Origin: Bifidobacterium asteroides DSM 20089
GTDB taxonomy: Bacteria; Actinomycetota; Actinomycetes; Actinomycetales; Bifidobacteriaceae
Assembly: GCF_002715865.1 (NCBI RefSeq)
Contig: NZ_CP017696.1
Location: 2,126,369-2,190,368 of the forward strand
Length of the DNA: 64,000 nucleotides
Direction of reading: 5' to 3'
The number at the start of each line of letters is the position of its first letter. The first letter of the stretch is position 1. The notes below the pieces were generated by a model. It worked only from the letters and a program-made list of their open reading frames with translations, ran no database searches and was not told where the DNA came from. This document shows, one piece after another, positions 34,815-45,156 of this stretch. Both the position numbers and the translations under genes were made by a program.

Positions 34815-35003
34815 CCGGCCGGGGCGCTTCAGCCTTACCAGAGGGTGCGTGGAGAGCGACAAGACCGATATGCAGAGCAAGATACCAGCATAAAATGCTG
34901 GAGGTTCTTGAAAATGAGGGCAACCTTGTCGAAGCGATGTGCCGCCACTCAGATGAATTCCGGTCAATTGGTGGCGGCTCTTCTCTCAATATAGGGGTCT
35001 CGC
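34815..35003. other. Convergent gap with hairpin
   Basis: A stem formed by GCCGCCA and TGGCGGC about 34941-34978 lies between the YesL-like gene and the leftward GH13 gene. Its loop is about 20 bases and a short T-rich stretch follows; it may be a terminator for one or both. Confidence 0.35.
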
Positions 35004-36764
35004 TTAGGCTTTAACTAGCCAAACACAGGTATCGGTTGGAATTTTACCTCCGGCAAGCGGTTCCGAGGAGATGACAACGCGACCTTCAGGGGCGTCCACA
35101 GGTTGATGTGTAAAATTGGTGATGCAGACCAGATGACCAGGCTTGTTGTCAAGAAGGGCCGAGCGCGTATAGGTCAACACCCCGTGGTTTTGATTAATGG
35201 ATTCTATGGTCTTGTTGCCTGTGGCCGTCAGAAGCTGAGCCCTCAGTATGATTGCCGTACGGTATAGATTGAGCATTGAGCTCTTATCGTGACATTCGAC
35301 ATCAACCGCGAATTTCTTGAACCATAGAGGCTGTGGAAGATGAGGATCGTCGGCAATGGTGCCATCAGCCTTGGTTTTGGGAGAAAAGCCGAATGAGGCA
35401 CCCTGCCCAAAGTTCCTGTTCCAATCAGCTGGCTCCGGTGTATCCTCGGAATTCCAAGGCAGGGGAACCCTGCATCCATCTCGTCCTTTTTCAGTAAATT
35501 CCCTACTTGATCTGAAGGCGGTTGGATCCTCCAGACGGTCCCATGGGATGTCAGCAACTTCAAAGAGGCCAAGCTCCTCTCCCTGATAAATGTAAAGGGA
35601 TCCTGGCAGAGCCGCCTCCATAAGGAAACCTGCGCGTGCGCGACGATTACCGACAGCGCGGTTTTCCTTATAAGTCTGACCGTTTCGGAGCAGCCAGTCC
35701 TTTCCCAGTTGCTGGGTATCCAGATCCTCCGCTTGAGGAAGCGCATACCGTGTGGCGGAACGGATAATGTCGTGGTTGTTCATGACCCATGTAGTCGTGG
35801 ATCCGGATTCCTTGGCCTCCTGCAGGCCCTCTTTGATTGCCGCTGAAAACGCCTGGCAATTCCAATCGGCCTTGGCGAATTCAAAGTTGAAGACCTGTCC
35901 CAATTCGTCCTCAGAGGCATAAAGGTGCTGGTGCTCCGGCACAACCCAAGCTTCTCCAACGGCGAAGCGATGAGGTTCGTACTCGTTGAACACCTGCCGC
36001 CATTCTTTATATATGTCATGCACTTCAGGCCTGTCCCAGAGCGGGTGCTCGTAATTGTGACTGGCTGATTGCTGCTGCACAGGCCAAGCGTCGAGTTCGG
36101 ACAGAGGTTTACTGTCGAGGTCCTTGGCCAGCCCATGCGCAACATCGATACGGAATCCGTCGGCGCCATGGTCGGACCAGAAGCGGAAGATATCCTTGAA
36201 CTCCTCGTGAACATCGCGGTTCTTCCAATTGAGATCAGGCTGCTCCTTGGCGAAGAGGTGCAGGTACCATTCCCCGTCTTCAACCTGCTCCCAGGCGGGG
36301 CCGCCAAAAATGGACATCCAGTTGTTGGGAGGGAGCTCCCCGTTTTTGCCTCGTCCTTTGCGGAATATATACCGATCGCGCTCAGCTGATCCAGGGCGGG
36401 CTTTTAGTGCCTGCCGGAACCACTTATGTTTGTTGGAAGTGTGGTTTGGCACGATATCCACGATGATTTTGAGGCCGGCCTGGTGTGCCGCTTCAACCAT
36501 GGCATCGAAATCCTCCAAGGTTCCCAGCCTCGGATCGACGTTTTCATAATCAATGACATCATAGCCGCCGTCTGCCAGATCCGACGGGTAGAAAGGTGAG
36601 AGCCAGATGGCATCGATGCCCAGCTCCTGCAGGTAGCCAATTTTTTCAGTCACACCACTGATGTTTCCGATTCCGTCCCCGTCAACGTCCTTGAAACTAC
36701 GAGGGTAAACCTGGTACACAACCGCTTGCTTCCACCAGTCCTCGCTCAAGTTGTTCGTTGTCAT
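35004..36764 (-). CDS. GH13 alpha-glucosidase (oligo-1,6-glucosidase type)
   Basis: A 586-residue cytoplasmic enzyme of glycoside hydrolase family 13. The nucleophile is Asp207 in DGFRIDVAH, the acid Glu271 in VGEAW and the stabiliser Asp332 in NNHD; DIVPNHTS at 103-110 is conserved region I, where the Val before Pro is linked to alpha-1,6 preference in this group. ATG 36764 is chosen since AGGAAGG lies nine bases upstream; another ATG three codons earlier has that site too close. A LacI-type operator lies 170 bp upstream. It would release glucose from the oligosaccharides taken up by the neighbouring importer. Confidence 0.92.
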   Translation of the reverse strand: MTTNNLSEDWWKQAVVYQVYPRSFKDVDGDGIGNISGVTEKIGYLQELGIDAIWLSPFYPSDLADGGYDVIDYENVDPRLGTLEDFDAMVEAAHQAGLKIIVDIVPNHTSNKHKWFRQALKARPGSAERDRYIFRKGRGKNGELPPNNWMSIFGGPAWEQVEDGEWYLHLFAKEQPDLNWKNRDVHEEFKDIFRFWSDHGADGFRIDVAHGLAKDLDSKPLSELDAWPVQQQSASHNYEHPLWDRPEVHDIYKEWRQVFNEYEPHRFAVGEAWVVPEHQHLYASEDELGQVFNFEFAKADWNCQAFSAAIKEGLQEAKESGSTTTWVMNNHDIIRSATRYALPQAEDLDTQQLGKDWLLRNGQTYKENRAVGNRRARAGFLMEAALPGSLYIYQGEELGLFEVADIPWDRLEDPTAFRSSREFTEKGRDGCRVPLPWNSEDTPEPADWNRNFGQGASFGFSPKTKADGTIADDPHLPQPLWFKKFAVDVECHDKSSMLNLYRTAIILRAQLLTATGNKTIESINQNHGVLTYTRSALLDNKPGHLVCITNFTHQPVDAPEGRVVISSEPLAGGKIPTDTCVWLVKA

Positions 36765-36936
36765 GATGGGCATCCTTCCTGAAGATATTCACCAACCCAG
36801 TCAGCTATTAACTGATAATGATAACGATAGCAAATAGGTCAATACAATCTGAAAATAGAATATTCCTTGTATAATAAGCAATTATCTACCCAAGATTCTC
36901 TTTTTCTTAAGCAAAATGTTGTGAGATATATTTATT

Positions 36937-36956
36937 ATTTGCATACGTTTGCAAAT
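36937..36956. promoter_or_regulatory. LacI-type operator upstream of GH13 gene
   Basis: ATTTGCATACGTTTGCAAAT is a near-perfect 20-bp palindrome centred on CG with one mismatched pair, and is the best of four related sites in this locus. Confidence 0.65.
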
Positions 36957-37023
36957 CAGTTTAGAATTCAGCGCCTCTTGCAAAATCGACCTGTCTGAGT
37001 GGGAATAATATTTGCCAGAAGAA

Positions 37024-37044
37024 GTTGAGTGATGTAGGCTCAAG
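37024..37044. promoter_or_regulatory. HAIR element (HspR operator) upstream of dnaK
   Basis: GTTGAGT-N7-GCTCAAG fits the HspR inverted repeat CTTGAGT-N7-ACTCAAG with two differences. It lies about 140 bp before dnaK, in an operon that encodes HspR itself as the fourth gene, so autoregulation by HspR with DnaK as co-repressor is expected. Confidence 0.75.
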
Positions 37045-37184
37045 TTTCGGAGTGGTCATGATGGCTGCTTGCCCGGGTCGACGGAAGCCGGCCATCGGGA
37101 CCACGAACGAAGCGCGAGCGGAGAACGTGAACGTCGAGGTGCGGGGTCAGACCCTACGCCCCATTTCATCAGGAGGTAACGAGT

Positions 37185-39083
37185 ATGGCACGTGCAGTTG
37201 GCATCGATCTGGGAACCACCAATTCCTGCATTGCAACCCTTGAGGGCGGCGAGCCCACGGTAATCGTCAACGCTGAGGGCGCGCGGACCACGCCGTCGGT
37301 GGTGGCATTCAGCAAGTCCGGCGAGATTCTGGTCGGCGAAGTGGCCAAGCGCCAGGCGGTCACCAACGTGGACCGGACCATCAGCTCGGTCAAGCGTCAC
37401 ATGGGCACCGACTGGTCCGTCGAGATCGACGGCAAGAAGTGGACCCCGCAGGAGATTTCGGCCCAGATCCTCATGAAGCTCAAGAGGGACGCCGAGTCCT
37501 ATCTGGGCGAACCCGTCACCGACGCGGTCATCACCTGCCCTGCATACTTCAACGACGCTCAGCGCCAGGCCACCAAGGATGCCGGCAAGATCGCCGGTCT
37601 GAACGTCCTGCGCATCATCAACGAGCCCACCGCTGCGGCCCTGGCCTACGGGCTGGAGAAGGGCAAGGAGGATGAGCGCATCCTGGTCTTCGATCTGGGC
37701 GGCGGCACCTTCGATGTCTCACTGCTGGAGATCGGCAAGGACGACGACGGCTTCTCCACCATCCAGGTCCAGGCCACCAACGGCGACAACAAGCTGGGCG
37801 GCGACGACTGGGATCAGAAGATCATCGACTGGCTGGTCAGCGAGGTCAAGAACAAGTACAACGTGGATCTGTCCAAGGACAAGATCGCCCTGCAGCGGCT
37901 CAAGGAGGCCGCCGAGCAGGCCAAGAAGGAGCTGAGCTCCTCCTCGTCCACCAGTATTTCCATGCAGTACCTGGCAATGACCCCCGACGGGACTCCAGTC
38001 CACCTGGACGAGACCCTGACTCGGGCCCACTTCGAAGAGATGACCTCCGACCTGCTGGGCCGTTGCCGTACGCCCTTTAACAACGTGCTGCACGATGCCG
38101 GCATTTCGGTTCAGGACATCGATCACGTGGTGCTGGTCGGCGGCTCCACCCGTATGCCTGCTGTCAAGGACCTGGTCAAGGAACTGACCGGCGGCAAGGA
38201 AGCCAACCAGACCGTCAACCCCGATGAGGTCGTAGCCGTCGGCGCTGCCGTGCAGTCCGGCGTCATCAAGGGCGACCGCAAGGACGTGCTGCTGATCGAC
38301 GTGACCCCGCTCTCCCTGGGAATTGAGACCAAGGGCGGCATCATGACCAAGCTGATCGACCGCAACACCGCCATCCCCACCAAGCGGTCCGAGGTCTTCT
38401 CGACCGCCGAGGACAACCAGCCCTCCGTGCTGATCCAGGTCTACCAGGGCGAGCGTGAGTTCGCCCGCGACAACAAGCCTCTGGGGACCTTCGAGCTGAC
38501 CGGCATCGCTCCGGCCCCGCGCGGTGTTCCTCAGATTGAGGTCACTTTCGACATCGACGCCAACGGCATCGTGCACGTCTCCGCCAAGGACAAGGGGACC
38601 GGCAAGGAGCAGTCCATGACCATCACAGGCGGCTCCGCTCTGCCCAAGGACGAGATCGACCGCATGGTCAAGGAGGCCGAGGCCCACGAGGCCGAGGACA
38701 AGCAGCGTCGTGAGGATGCCGACACCCGCAATGCCGCCGAGTCCGCCGCCTACCAGACCGAGAAGCTGGTCAACGACAACAAGGACAAGATCTCCGACGA
38801 GGTGGCCAAGGAGGTCACCGACAAGGTCAACGCTCTGAAAGAGGCTCTGAAGGGCGAGGATATGGACAAGATCAAGAACGCCCAGAGCGAGCTGATGACC
38901 TCTGCCCAGAAGATCGGCCAGGCCCTTTACGCCCAGCAGGGCTCCGGGGATGCTGCAGGCGCCCAGGGCGCTGCAGGCGCCGCCGGTGCTGCCTCGGGTG
39001 CGGGCTCCTCCTCGTCCGCCGATGACGACGTGGTGGATGCCGAGGTCGTGGACGACGACGACAAGAAGAAGGACGGCGAGTGA
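37185..39083 (+). CDS. dnaK: Molecular chaperone DnaK (Hsp70)
   Basis: A 632-residue Hsp70. The ATPase domain opens with [11 protein letters not shown], carries [11 protein letters not shown] near residue 166 and [11 protein letters not shown] near 320; the substrate-binding domain begins with [11 protein letters not shown] near 372, and the lid ends in an Ala-Gly-Ser linker and an acidic [14 protein letters not shown] tail. AGGAGG precedes the ATG. It is the first gene of dnaK-grpE-dnaJ-hspR, with grpE starting two bases after its stop. The full length and conserved motifs leave no doubt. Confidence 0.99.
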   Translation: MARAVGIDLGTTNSCIATLEGGEPTVIVNAEGARTTPSVVAFSKSGEILVGEVAKRQAVTNVDRTISSVKRHMGTDWSVEIDGKKWTPQEISAQILMKLKRDAESYLGEPVTDAVITCPAYFNDAQRQATKDAGKIAGLNVLRIINEPTAAALAYGLEKGKEDERILVFDLGGGTFDVSLLEIGKDDDGFSTIQVQATNGDNKLGGDDWDQKIIDWLVSEVKNKYNVDLSKDKIALQRLKEAAEQAKKELSSSSSTSISMQYLAMTPDGTPVHLDETLTRAHFEEMTSDLLGRCRTPFNNVLHDAGISVQDIDHVVLVGGSTRMPAVKDLVKELTGGKEANQTVNPDEVVAVGAAVQSGVIKGDRKDVLLIDVTPLSLGIETKGGIMTKLIDRNTAIPTKRSEVFSTAEDNQPSVLIQVYQGEREFARDNKPLGTFELTGIAPAPRGVPQIEVTFDIDANGIVHVSAKDKGTGKEQSMTITGGSALPKDEIDRMVKEAEAHEAEDKQRREDADTRNAAESAAYQTEKLVNDNKDKISDEVAKEVTDKVNALKEALKGEDMDKIKNAQSELMTSAQKIGQALYAQQGSGDAAGAQGAAGAAGAASGAGSSSSADDDVVDAEVVDDDDKKKDGE

Positions 39084-39084
39084 C

Positions 39085-39810
39085 ATGTCGGCCTTCGACA
39101 AGGATGATGCCGGGCCGCTGAAGGGCGACCCGGCCGCCGCCGGCAAACCGGACGGAAATGAGGTCAAGGCCTCTGACGCCGCCTCTACGCCCGATCAGGA
39201 AGCGGCCCGCGGCCGTCATGCCGGCAAGAGCGCTGCAGACGATGGCCGGGCGGCCGGTCAGCCCTCGTCGGATTCCTCCGCCAAGGATGCGTCGTCAGCA
39301 GATGCTCATGCTGATGACAAGACTGATGCTGACTCGGCCAAGGAAGACGGTGCCGACAAGGGATCAGAGGGGCTGACCCCTCTGGGCCAGGCCAAGAAGG
39401 AGGCCGCCGATTACCTGGAGGCCCTCCAGCGCGAGCGGGCCGAGTTCGTCAACTTCCGCAACCGCGCCAAGAAGGAGCAGGACATCTTCCGCCAGCATGG
39501 CATCGTGGATGTGTTGACCGCCCTTCTTCCGGCCCTCGATGACATTGACCGGATCAAGGAGCACGGGCAGATGGACGATTCCTTCCAGGCCGTGGCCAAG
39601 AAGATCGACAAGACCTTCGAGAAGTTCGGTGTCGAGAAGTTCGGCGAAAAAGGCGAGGACTTCGACCCCACCAAGCATGAGGCCATCCTGCACAAGCCGG
39701 ACCCCGATGCCAAGAAAGAGACCGTTGACACGGTCGTCGAGGCAGGCTATCGGATCGGCGACCGGGTGATTCGGGCCGCCAGGGTAGTGGTGACCTCGCC
39801 CGGGCAGTAG
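39085..39810 (+). CDS. grpE: Nucleotide exchange factor GrpE
   Basis: A 241-residue GrpE. The first 100 residues are low-complexity and rich in Ala, Asp, Ser and Lys, longer than in most bacteria but usual for actinobacteria. The coiled coil (KKEAADYLEALQRERAEFVNFRNRAKKEQ) and beta domain (HEAILHKPDP... RVIRAARVVV) follow. ATG 39085 lies two bases after the dnaK stop, so translation is coupled. It releases ADP from DnaK. Confidence 0.96.
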   Translation: MSAFDKDDAGPLKGDPAAAGKPDGNEVKASDAASTPDQEAARGRHAGKSAADDGRAAGQPSSDSSAKDASSADAHADDKTDADSAKEDGADKGSEGLTPLGQAKKEAADYLEALQRERAEFVNFRNRAKKEQDIFRQHGIVDVLTALLPALDDIDRIKEHGQMDDSFQAVAKKIDKTFEKFGVEKFGEKGEDFDPTKHEAILHKPDPDAKKETVDTVVEAGYRIGDRVIRAARVVVTSPGQ

Positions 39811-39849
39811 CAGGGACGGTGATTGCGGACCTTCCGCAGGCTGAACGAC

Positions 39850-39905
39850 GCCTTCGCATGCGGCGGCTGGGTGGGTTTATGGTCCCGCCCGCCGCCGCAC
39901 GCGAA
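39850..39905 (+). promoter_or_regulatory. GC-rich hairpin between grpE and dnaJ
   Basis: GCGGCGG(CT)GGGTGGG and CCCGCCCGCCGCCGC pair around a loop TTTATGGT. The stem is very strong and lies 40 bp after grpE and 50 bp before dnaJ, with no T-tract. It could lower dnaJ/hspR expression relative to dnaK or set an mRNA processing end. Confidence 0.5.
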
Positions 39906-39957
39906 AGGGCGGATTCCAATTCGATATATTCGTAGCTTATGAGGAAAGGAGACATGG

Positions 39958-40962
39958 ATGGCTGAGAATGAATGGCTGAGCAAGGACTATTACAAGGTCC
40001 TTGGTGTCTCCAAGGACGCCAGCGAAGCGGAGATCACCAAGGCCTACCGCAAGCTTGCCCGCAAATACCATCCCGATCTCAATAAGACCAAGGAGGCTGA
40101 GGAGAAGTTCAAGGAGATCTCCGAGGCCTACGACGTGCTCAGCAACAAGGAGCAGCGCCAGAAGTATGATGCCATCCGCCAGTTCGGCATGGGGGGAGCC
40201 CGGTTCGCCGGCGGCTCCGGCCAGGGTGGCTTCAACACCGATGCATTCTCGGACATCTTCGGCTCCATGTTCGGCGGGGCCGGGGCGCCAGGAGGCACCC
40301 GCATCCGTTTCGGCGATGGTTCCGGACAGCCGGACTTCGCTGACATCTTCTCCTCCTTCGGTGGGGGTGCCGGCGGTGGCGGTCGGACCGCTTACCAGGA
40401 GGCCAGGCCCAGGCCCGTCAAGGGCGAGGATCGCAATTCGAAAATCGGCCTGTCCTTCCGTCAGGCGGTCAAGGGGGCTACGGTCTCCCTGAGTGTGGGC
40501 GGCAAGCGTTTCAAGACGCATATCCCCGCCGGGGTTCGCAACGGTCAGCGGATCAGGTTGGCCGGCAAGGGTCGGCCTGGCAGGGACGGGGGCGCCAATG
40601 GCGACCTCTACCTACAGATCAGCGTCCAGCCCAGCCAGCGGTTCGCCATGAAGGACAGGGATCTGGTCATGACCCTGCCGGTGACGGTAGCTGAGGCGGC
40701 CCTGGGGGCCAAGGTCCAGGCCCGGGACATCGACGACCAGGTCGTCACCTTCAGGATCCCGGCCGGCTCCTCCAGCGGCGACGAGATCCGCATCGCCGGC
40801 AAGGGGGTTCAGGACAGGCGCGGCAAGGGCGACCTGGTGGGGCGGCTTGAGATCCGCATGCCTGGTCGGCTGGGCATGGCCCAGAAGAAGGCCATGCGTG
40901 ACTTTGCCAAGTCCAGTGGCGACTTCGACGAGCGGATCGCCGGGGAGCGCATGAAGATATGA
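39958..40962 (+). CDS. dnaJ: DnaJ-type co-chaperone without zinc finger
   Basis: A 334-residue Hsp40. The J domain occupies residues 8-76 with HPD at 38-40; a long Gly/Phe-rich linker follows, and then directly the two C-terminal beta domains ([23 protein letters not shown]...). The Cys-rich zinc finger of classical DnaJ is absent, as in CbpA and in the DnaJ of other actinobacterial dnaK operons. GGAAAGGAG precedes the start. The 3' part, from 40525, is duplicated at 55981. Confidence 0.95.
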   Translation: MAENEWLSKDYYKVLGVSKDASEAEITKAYRKLARKYHPDLNKTKEAEEKFKEISEAYDVLSNKEQRQKYDAIRQFGMGGARFAGGSGQGGFNTDAFSDIFGSMFGGAGAPGGTRIRFGDGSGQPDFADIFSSFGGGAGGGGRTAYQEARPRPVKGEDRNSKIGLSFRQAVKGATVSLSVGGKRFKTHIPAGVRNGQRIRLAGKGRPGRDGGANGDLYLQISVQPSQRFAMKDRDLVMTLPVTVAEAALGAKVQARDIDDQVVTFRIPAGSSSGDEIRIAGKGVQDRRGKGDLVGRLEIRMPGRLGMAQKKAMRDFAKSSGDFDERIAGERMKI

Positions 40963-41014
40963 CGATCCGGATGCCGGATCAAGTCGGAGCGAACAGCGGG
41001 AAGGAGTGATGACC

Positions 41015-41545
41015 ATGGTCAGGGTGGATCCCGAGACCAGGCGGATCTATCTGGCCTGCGCTCGCGGCCTGGTGGCCGGGCGCATCAGCCTGGATGCTGC
41101 CGACGATGCCGGCTTGGACATCGAGCTGCCGGTCTTCAGTGTCGGCCAGGTCGGGCAGTTGGCCAACATCCATCCGCAGACCCTGCGCCAATACGACCGG
41201 CTGGGTCTGATTGTGCCGGAACGTACCGAGGGGGGTGCGCGCCGTTACTCCCTGCGGGATCTGGACCGGCTGGGCCAGGCCCAGCATCTGAGCCAGGACG
41301 AGTCCATCAACCTGGCTGGCGTGACCAGGATCCTGGCCCTGGCCGAGGAGAATCGCCAGCTGAGGCGCCAGCTGCGCCGCTCCCACCAGTCACAGGGGTC
41401 CAGTATGTTCGCAGCCGCCGCCGATGGCCGGGTCGTCGAGGTCAGGCGGTCCAGCAGGGCCCGGCTCTGGCGGCAGGACACGACGCATGACGAGGCCGAT
41501 CCGACTGATTCCAAATCGCTGATCGTCTGGAGCGTACGCTCCTGA
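41015..41545 (+). CDS. hspR: Heat-shock repressor HspR (copy 1)
   Basis: A MerR-family repressor of 176 residues. The winged helix-turn-helix is at residues 39-86 (FSVGQVGQLANIHPQTLRQYDRLGL, then GGARRYSLRDLDRL), followed by a coiled-coil helix and a basic/hydrophobic tail. ATG 41015 has AAGGAG eight bases upstream; in-frame GTG 41006 and ATG 41009 are too close to it. It is the last gene of the operon and binds the HAIR element upstream of dnaK. Confidence 0.93.
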   Translation: MVRVDPETRRIYLACARGLVAGRISLDAADDAGLDIELPVFSVGQVGQLANIHPQTLRQYDRLGLIVPERTEGGARRYSLRDLDRLGQAQHLSQDESINLAGVTRILALAEENRQLRRQLRRSHQSQGSSMFAAAADGRVVEVRRSSRARLWRQDTTHDEADPTDSKSLIVWSVRS

Positions 41546-41732
41546 AATGGGTGCGGGGCCTGTGCTATGGTGTACAGGTTGGCCGCTCGCCCAAGAGCTG
41601 CGGCTGACTGTCGCCTGAATGCTTTGAGTACGGGGAAACCGCTTGCGCGAAATTCGTCATTCTCTGCTTTGCACGCGGCCTGCGAACTGTCGACCGACAG
41701 TGTCGTTTTCTTCCCTGTTGTGAAAGGTCATT

Positions 41733-42105
41733 GTGACTGCTTCATCCATGCCTGATTCCAATTCGTCCAATTCCGGCCAGTCTGCCGTAGAACCTATGAC
41801 TTTTGACCAGCTGGGGGTGCCTGAGCCCTTGGTTCGCGTCCTGCGCAAGGACGGCAAGACCAGGGCCTTCCCCATCCAGCGGGATACCCTGCCTGATGCC
41901 CTGGCTGGCCGTGACATTCTGGGACGGGGCCGGACCGGTTCCGGCAAGACCCTGGCTTTCAGCATCCCTCTGGTGGCTCAACTGGCTGCCTGCGAAGGAG
42001 GACGGACCCGCCATGGCCGCGGTGGTGCCGCCGGTTCAGACAGTCTGCCCCGCCCGCGCGGTCTTGTCCTGGCTCCCACCCGCGAGCTGGCCAATCAGAT
42101 CGACG
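41733..42105 (+). pseudogene. DEAD-box RNA helicase, 5' fragment (left copy)
   Basis: The first 124 codons of a DEAD-box helicase: Q-motif (FPIQRDTLP), motif I (GRTGSGKT) and motif Ia (APTRELANQI). The homology stops at 42105, after which the frame reads 25 foreign codons to a stop at 42179. The start is GTG 41733 preceded by GAAAGG. Motifs II-VI are missing, so it cannot be active; the remainder of this gene is found joined to the second copy at 57.2-58.8 kb. Confidence 0.85.
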
Positions 42106-43305
42106 TGGCAAAGCGCCGGAAGCGATTGATTTTCGGGCGCTCGCAGCGTTGCTCAAGGCCGATTGTGTCGAGTTGTTGATGCCGTTGGCCGCCGAGACTG
42201 TGCTGGTTGTCGTCGCGCCGAGATTGGTGTTGAGATCGGTGATGGTTTTGATGGAATCGCCGAGGCTCGCGTTTTGTGCCTTGAGCTTGGCGATTGCGTC
42301 CGTGCTGCCGGGCACGCCCGCGGTTTCCAGACGATTGATGAGGCTGGCGGTGTCGCTGTTGATCTGCTGGGCGGAGGAAAGTGCCGAGCTCGCGTCGCCG
42401 TTGGCTTTGGTCAGCCCGGCCGCAATGGAATTGATGGCGATGTTGGATTGGGAACTGGCCTGTGAAAGCAGGCTTGAGCTCTGGTCGAGCGTGCTGCCGG
42501 CGCTGCTGGTGAAATCGTTCAGCGTGTTCTGTGTGCTGGTGATTGCGGCGGACGCGTCACTCAGCTTTTTGGCCGTTTGTGTATTGGCTTTTTGCGTTCT
42601 GTCGAGCGTCCCTTGTGCTGCTTTGGTTTTGTCGGGAATGCCGTTCAGCGTCGCGGTGAGCTCGGCGATGCCACCGCGTATGTCGCTGACGGAGCGTTGC
42701 GCCTTGTCGAGATCGGCCAGAACGTCGGTCGTGGTGGTATCGGCTTTGGCGTTGATGTCGTCGTCGGTTTGGTTGATGGTGCTCGAAACGACCTTGCTTA
42801 CCGTGGAGACAAAGGTTTCGTTGACCTGGCTGTCGACGGTCGAAGCACCGGTGTCGGTCATGCGGCTGGCCAGTGCGTTCGCTTTTTCGTTGACGTAATA
42901 TTCGAGCGTGGGGCGCGTGCTGCGTCCTTCGATGACCCCGGCCACCCGGTCACTGAAGTTCTTGGGGATGACGATGGCAGCGTAGCTTTTCCCGGATTCC
43001 ACGCGCTGCATGGCCTCGGACTTGTCGGCGAATTTCCAACCCAGCTGGTTGTTGCCTTTGAGCTGTTTGACGATCTGATCGCCCATGTTCATCTTGCCGA
43101 TGGTCTGAGAATCGGTGCCGCGGTCGTTGTTGGCTACGATCACTTCGATGCTGCTGGTGTTGCCGTAAGGGTTCCAGAAACCGGCGATATTGAACCACGC
43201 GTAAAGCGGTGGAATGAAGATGATTCCGAACAGGACGACCCACGCTGCCGGCACACGCAACAGGCGCACGATATCGCGTCGTACGATGGCCATCACGTTG
43301 TTCAT
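42106..43305 (-). pseudogene. YhgE/Pip-like membrane protein, truncated at 3' end
   Basis: The N-terminal 400 codons of a YhgE/Pip-type protein: a first membrane span at residues 17-37 (AAWVVLFGIIFIPPLYAWFNIAGFWNPYGNT), the conserved segment IVANNDRGT, IVIPKNFS, then a long Ser/Thr/Ala-rich coiled-coil region. Full-length proteins carry five or six C-terminal spans and are well over 600 residues; these are missing because the gene is cut at 42106, where the antisense of the helicase begins. The hybrid frame continues to 41959. AGGAG lies upstream of the ATG. Such proteins are linked to type VII secretion or phage infection. Confidence 0.85.
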
Positions 43306-43664
43306 AGAGAGGCTCCTTCAAGCTTATTCGTCGGATGAAATCAAAAACTTCCGACTAGCCCGTCGGGTTCCTGTTTATATTCATTATTATTCCTGCTGTA
43401 TCACCATATTTGACCCCCTAAATCTTTTGTTCAAAGCGAATACTTTGTTTATTGGTCAGAAGAGGGCCGTCGCGGCGCCAGGGGGATATCGAGCTTGTGA
43501 ACGACAGGCATGGCAAGATCGGCATTGTCTGGTTCGAGCATAGAGCCGACAAGGTGTCAGACCGATTTCAAAGACGTGGGCGAGCCCGGATTCGGGTACG
43601 ACCACCGCGTTTGGTAGCCTTATAAGAATTGTAAGAGGACTTGCTCGGGTAAGGGGAGTGGGCT
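43306..43664. other. Intergenic region, divergent promoters
   Basis: About 360 bp separating the leftward YhgE-like gene from the rightward membrane-protein gene. No gene is seen. The middle part is AT-rich and could hold both promoters, but no pair of boxes is convincing. Confidence 0.4.
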
Positions 43665-45011
43665 ATGGGAACTGCTCCCGATAATGAAACTTCAAAGAAG
43701 TCGGCGGTTTCGCAAACTCTGCGTGACTCGGCGCAGACTTCGGCAAACGCCCTTGGCAAGGCCGCCAGCAGTGCAGCGGACGCCGTCGTGCATTCGGCCA
43801 CACGGGCCGCGGAAGGTGTCGGCGATGCCTCGCGCAGCCTCGCAAACCATGCATCCCAGCACCTGACTCTGATCGGCCATATCTATGGTGTTCTGGTGCT
43901 GCTGGTTGGCTTGGTCGGCGTGCCGTACGTCGGCTATGAGATTTTCGACGGCATCCAGAAGTTCGTTACCGGACGGCTTCACGCCGACCCACTTGATCTG
44001 ACATTTTTGCTTACTTGTGCGCAGGCGGTTGTCGCGTTTGCCAACGCCGTCGCCCTGATCGTATTCGGTGTCATGCTGCTGCGCGACATGCGTCGGCACG
44101 CGGCACGATGGGCGTACATGATGATGGCCGTGACTTTCGTTCAGGGCATGCTGGCGTTGGCATTGCAGGGCCTTGGCCTTGGCGTGGGGCTTTCCATGAT
44201 CCAGATTGCCATCCTAGTGGCGCTCGCCATCGCTCTCGATCCGGCGCTGATCGGCGAACGTGCTGTGCGACGCAGGCTCAAGCGGATGGATGAGCACGAC
44301 GAATACATCGAGGCGAAGGGTGCGGGTATGCTCGGCCGCGACCCGAGCGGCAAAGGCTACGTCGAGCTCAATGTTTTCAATGTGTTCTGGCTTTTTGTGG
44401 TGGGTTGCGTCGGTGGGCTCATCGTCGAGGAGATCTATCACCTCATCTTTTACAACGTTTGGCAGGACCGTGCAGGGCTTATCTGGGGACCGTTCTCGCC
44501 GATTTACGGGTTCGGGGTCGTGGTGCTGACGATGTGCCTGAACCGTCTCTGGCATGCCAACGCCGTCCTGGTTTTCTTTGCCAGTGCGGTTATCGGCGGG
44601 ACGTTCGAAGCGTTTGTCAGCTGGTTCATGCAGGTGGCCTTCGGCATTATCGCCTGGAATTATTCAAACGACTGGCTGCCGCTTTTCGGCGGGCGGACCA
44701 GTGGCAAATACATGGTTTTCTGGGGGCTGGCGGGCCTGATCTGGCTGCGTGAGCTGCTGCCACGCATCCTCAAATTCATCAACCTCATCCCGTGGAAGTG
44801 GCGTTACGCACTGACCGCTGTCGCGCTGGTGCTGATGCTCATCGACATCGTCGTCACCCTGATGGCGCTGGATTGCTGGTACGGCCGCGTTGCCGGCCTG
44901 CCGCAGACTTCACCGGTCGCCCGCTTCTTTGGGGAGCATTTTGACAATGCGGTGATGAAACAACGTTTCCAGACCATGAGCATCAATCCTCAGTGGTCTG
45001 GCCGTGGGTGA
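43665..45011 (+). CDS. CmpB-type putative ABC-transporter membrane protein
   Basis: A 448-residue polytopic protein. The N-terminal 65 residues are soluble and rich in Ala and Ser; spans follow near 71-92, 112-140, 148-190, and a second block from about 240 has the family segment VNVFWLFVVGCVGGLIVEEIYH-like FNVFWLFVVGC followed by WGPFSPIYGFG, the signature of the PF06541 (CmpB) group. AAGGGGAG precedes the ATG. These proteins are annotated as ABC permeases on weak grounds; no ATPase is adjacent, so the role is open. Confidence 0.75.
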   Translation: MGTAPDNETSKKSAVSQTLRDSAQTSANALGKAASSAADAVVHSATRAAEGVGDASRSLANHASQHLTLIGHIYGVLVLLVGLVGVPYVGYEIFDGIQKFVTGRLHADPLDLTFLLTCAQAVVAFANAVALIVFGVMLLRDMRRHAARWAYMMMAVTFVQGMLALALQGLGLGVGLSMIQIAILVALAIALDPALIGERAVRRRLKRMDEHDEYIEAKGAGMLGRDPSGKGYVELNVFNVFWLFVVGCVGGLIVEEIYHLIFYNVWQDRAGLIWGPFSPIYGFGVVVLTMCLNRLWHANAVLVFFASAVIGGTFEAFVSWFMQVAFGIIAWNYSNDWLPLFGGRTSGKYMVFWGLAGLIWLRELLPRILKFINLIPWKWRYALTAVALVLMLIDIVVTLMALDCWYGRVAGLPQTSPVARFFGEHFDNAVMKQRFQTMSINPQWSGRG

Positions 45012-45038
45012 AAACAGCCTATTCCCGGTTCTGTTTCG

Positions 45039-45105
45039 ACTTTTCATAGTATAACTAGAAAAATCCAGTTTATTGTGTGACTTTTTAATTTATACTATGA
45101 AAAGT
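45039..45105. repeat. Perfect 16-bp inverted repeat before ATPase gene
   Basis: ACTTTTCATAGTATAA at 45039-45054 and its exact complement at 45090-45105 enclose 35 bp. A third degenerate copy (AATAGTATAAATGGAAAAGTT) runs into the start region of the ATPase gene at about 45127-45147. The AT-rich arrangement suggests an operator for a dimeric regulator. Confidence 0.65.
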
Positions 45106-45156
45106 TGAATAATTTGATATGCTTTTAATAGTATAAATGGAAAAGTTGGTGGTGTA

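Larger units (their letters stand above)
36765..37184. other. Divergent promoter region of GH13 gene and dnaK operon
   Basis: The left half is AT-rich and contains the LacI-type operator at 36937. The right half contains the HAIR element at 37024 for the heat-shock operon. No gene is seen. The sequence changes from AT-rich to GC-rich at about 37030. Confidence 0.6.
40525..42105 (+). repeat. Left copy of 1.58-kb direct repeat
   Basis: This 1581-bp block (3' dnaJ, hspR, 5' helicase) recurs at 55981-57559. I see three to four base substitutions (in the dnaJ-hspR gap and one silent change in hspR) and two single-base deletions in the right copy. Homology begins at CCCGCCGGGG and ends at CAGATCGACG. 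The left end is inside an intact dnaJ and the right end cuts the helicase. Confidence 0.95.
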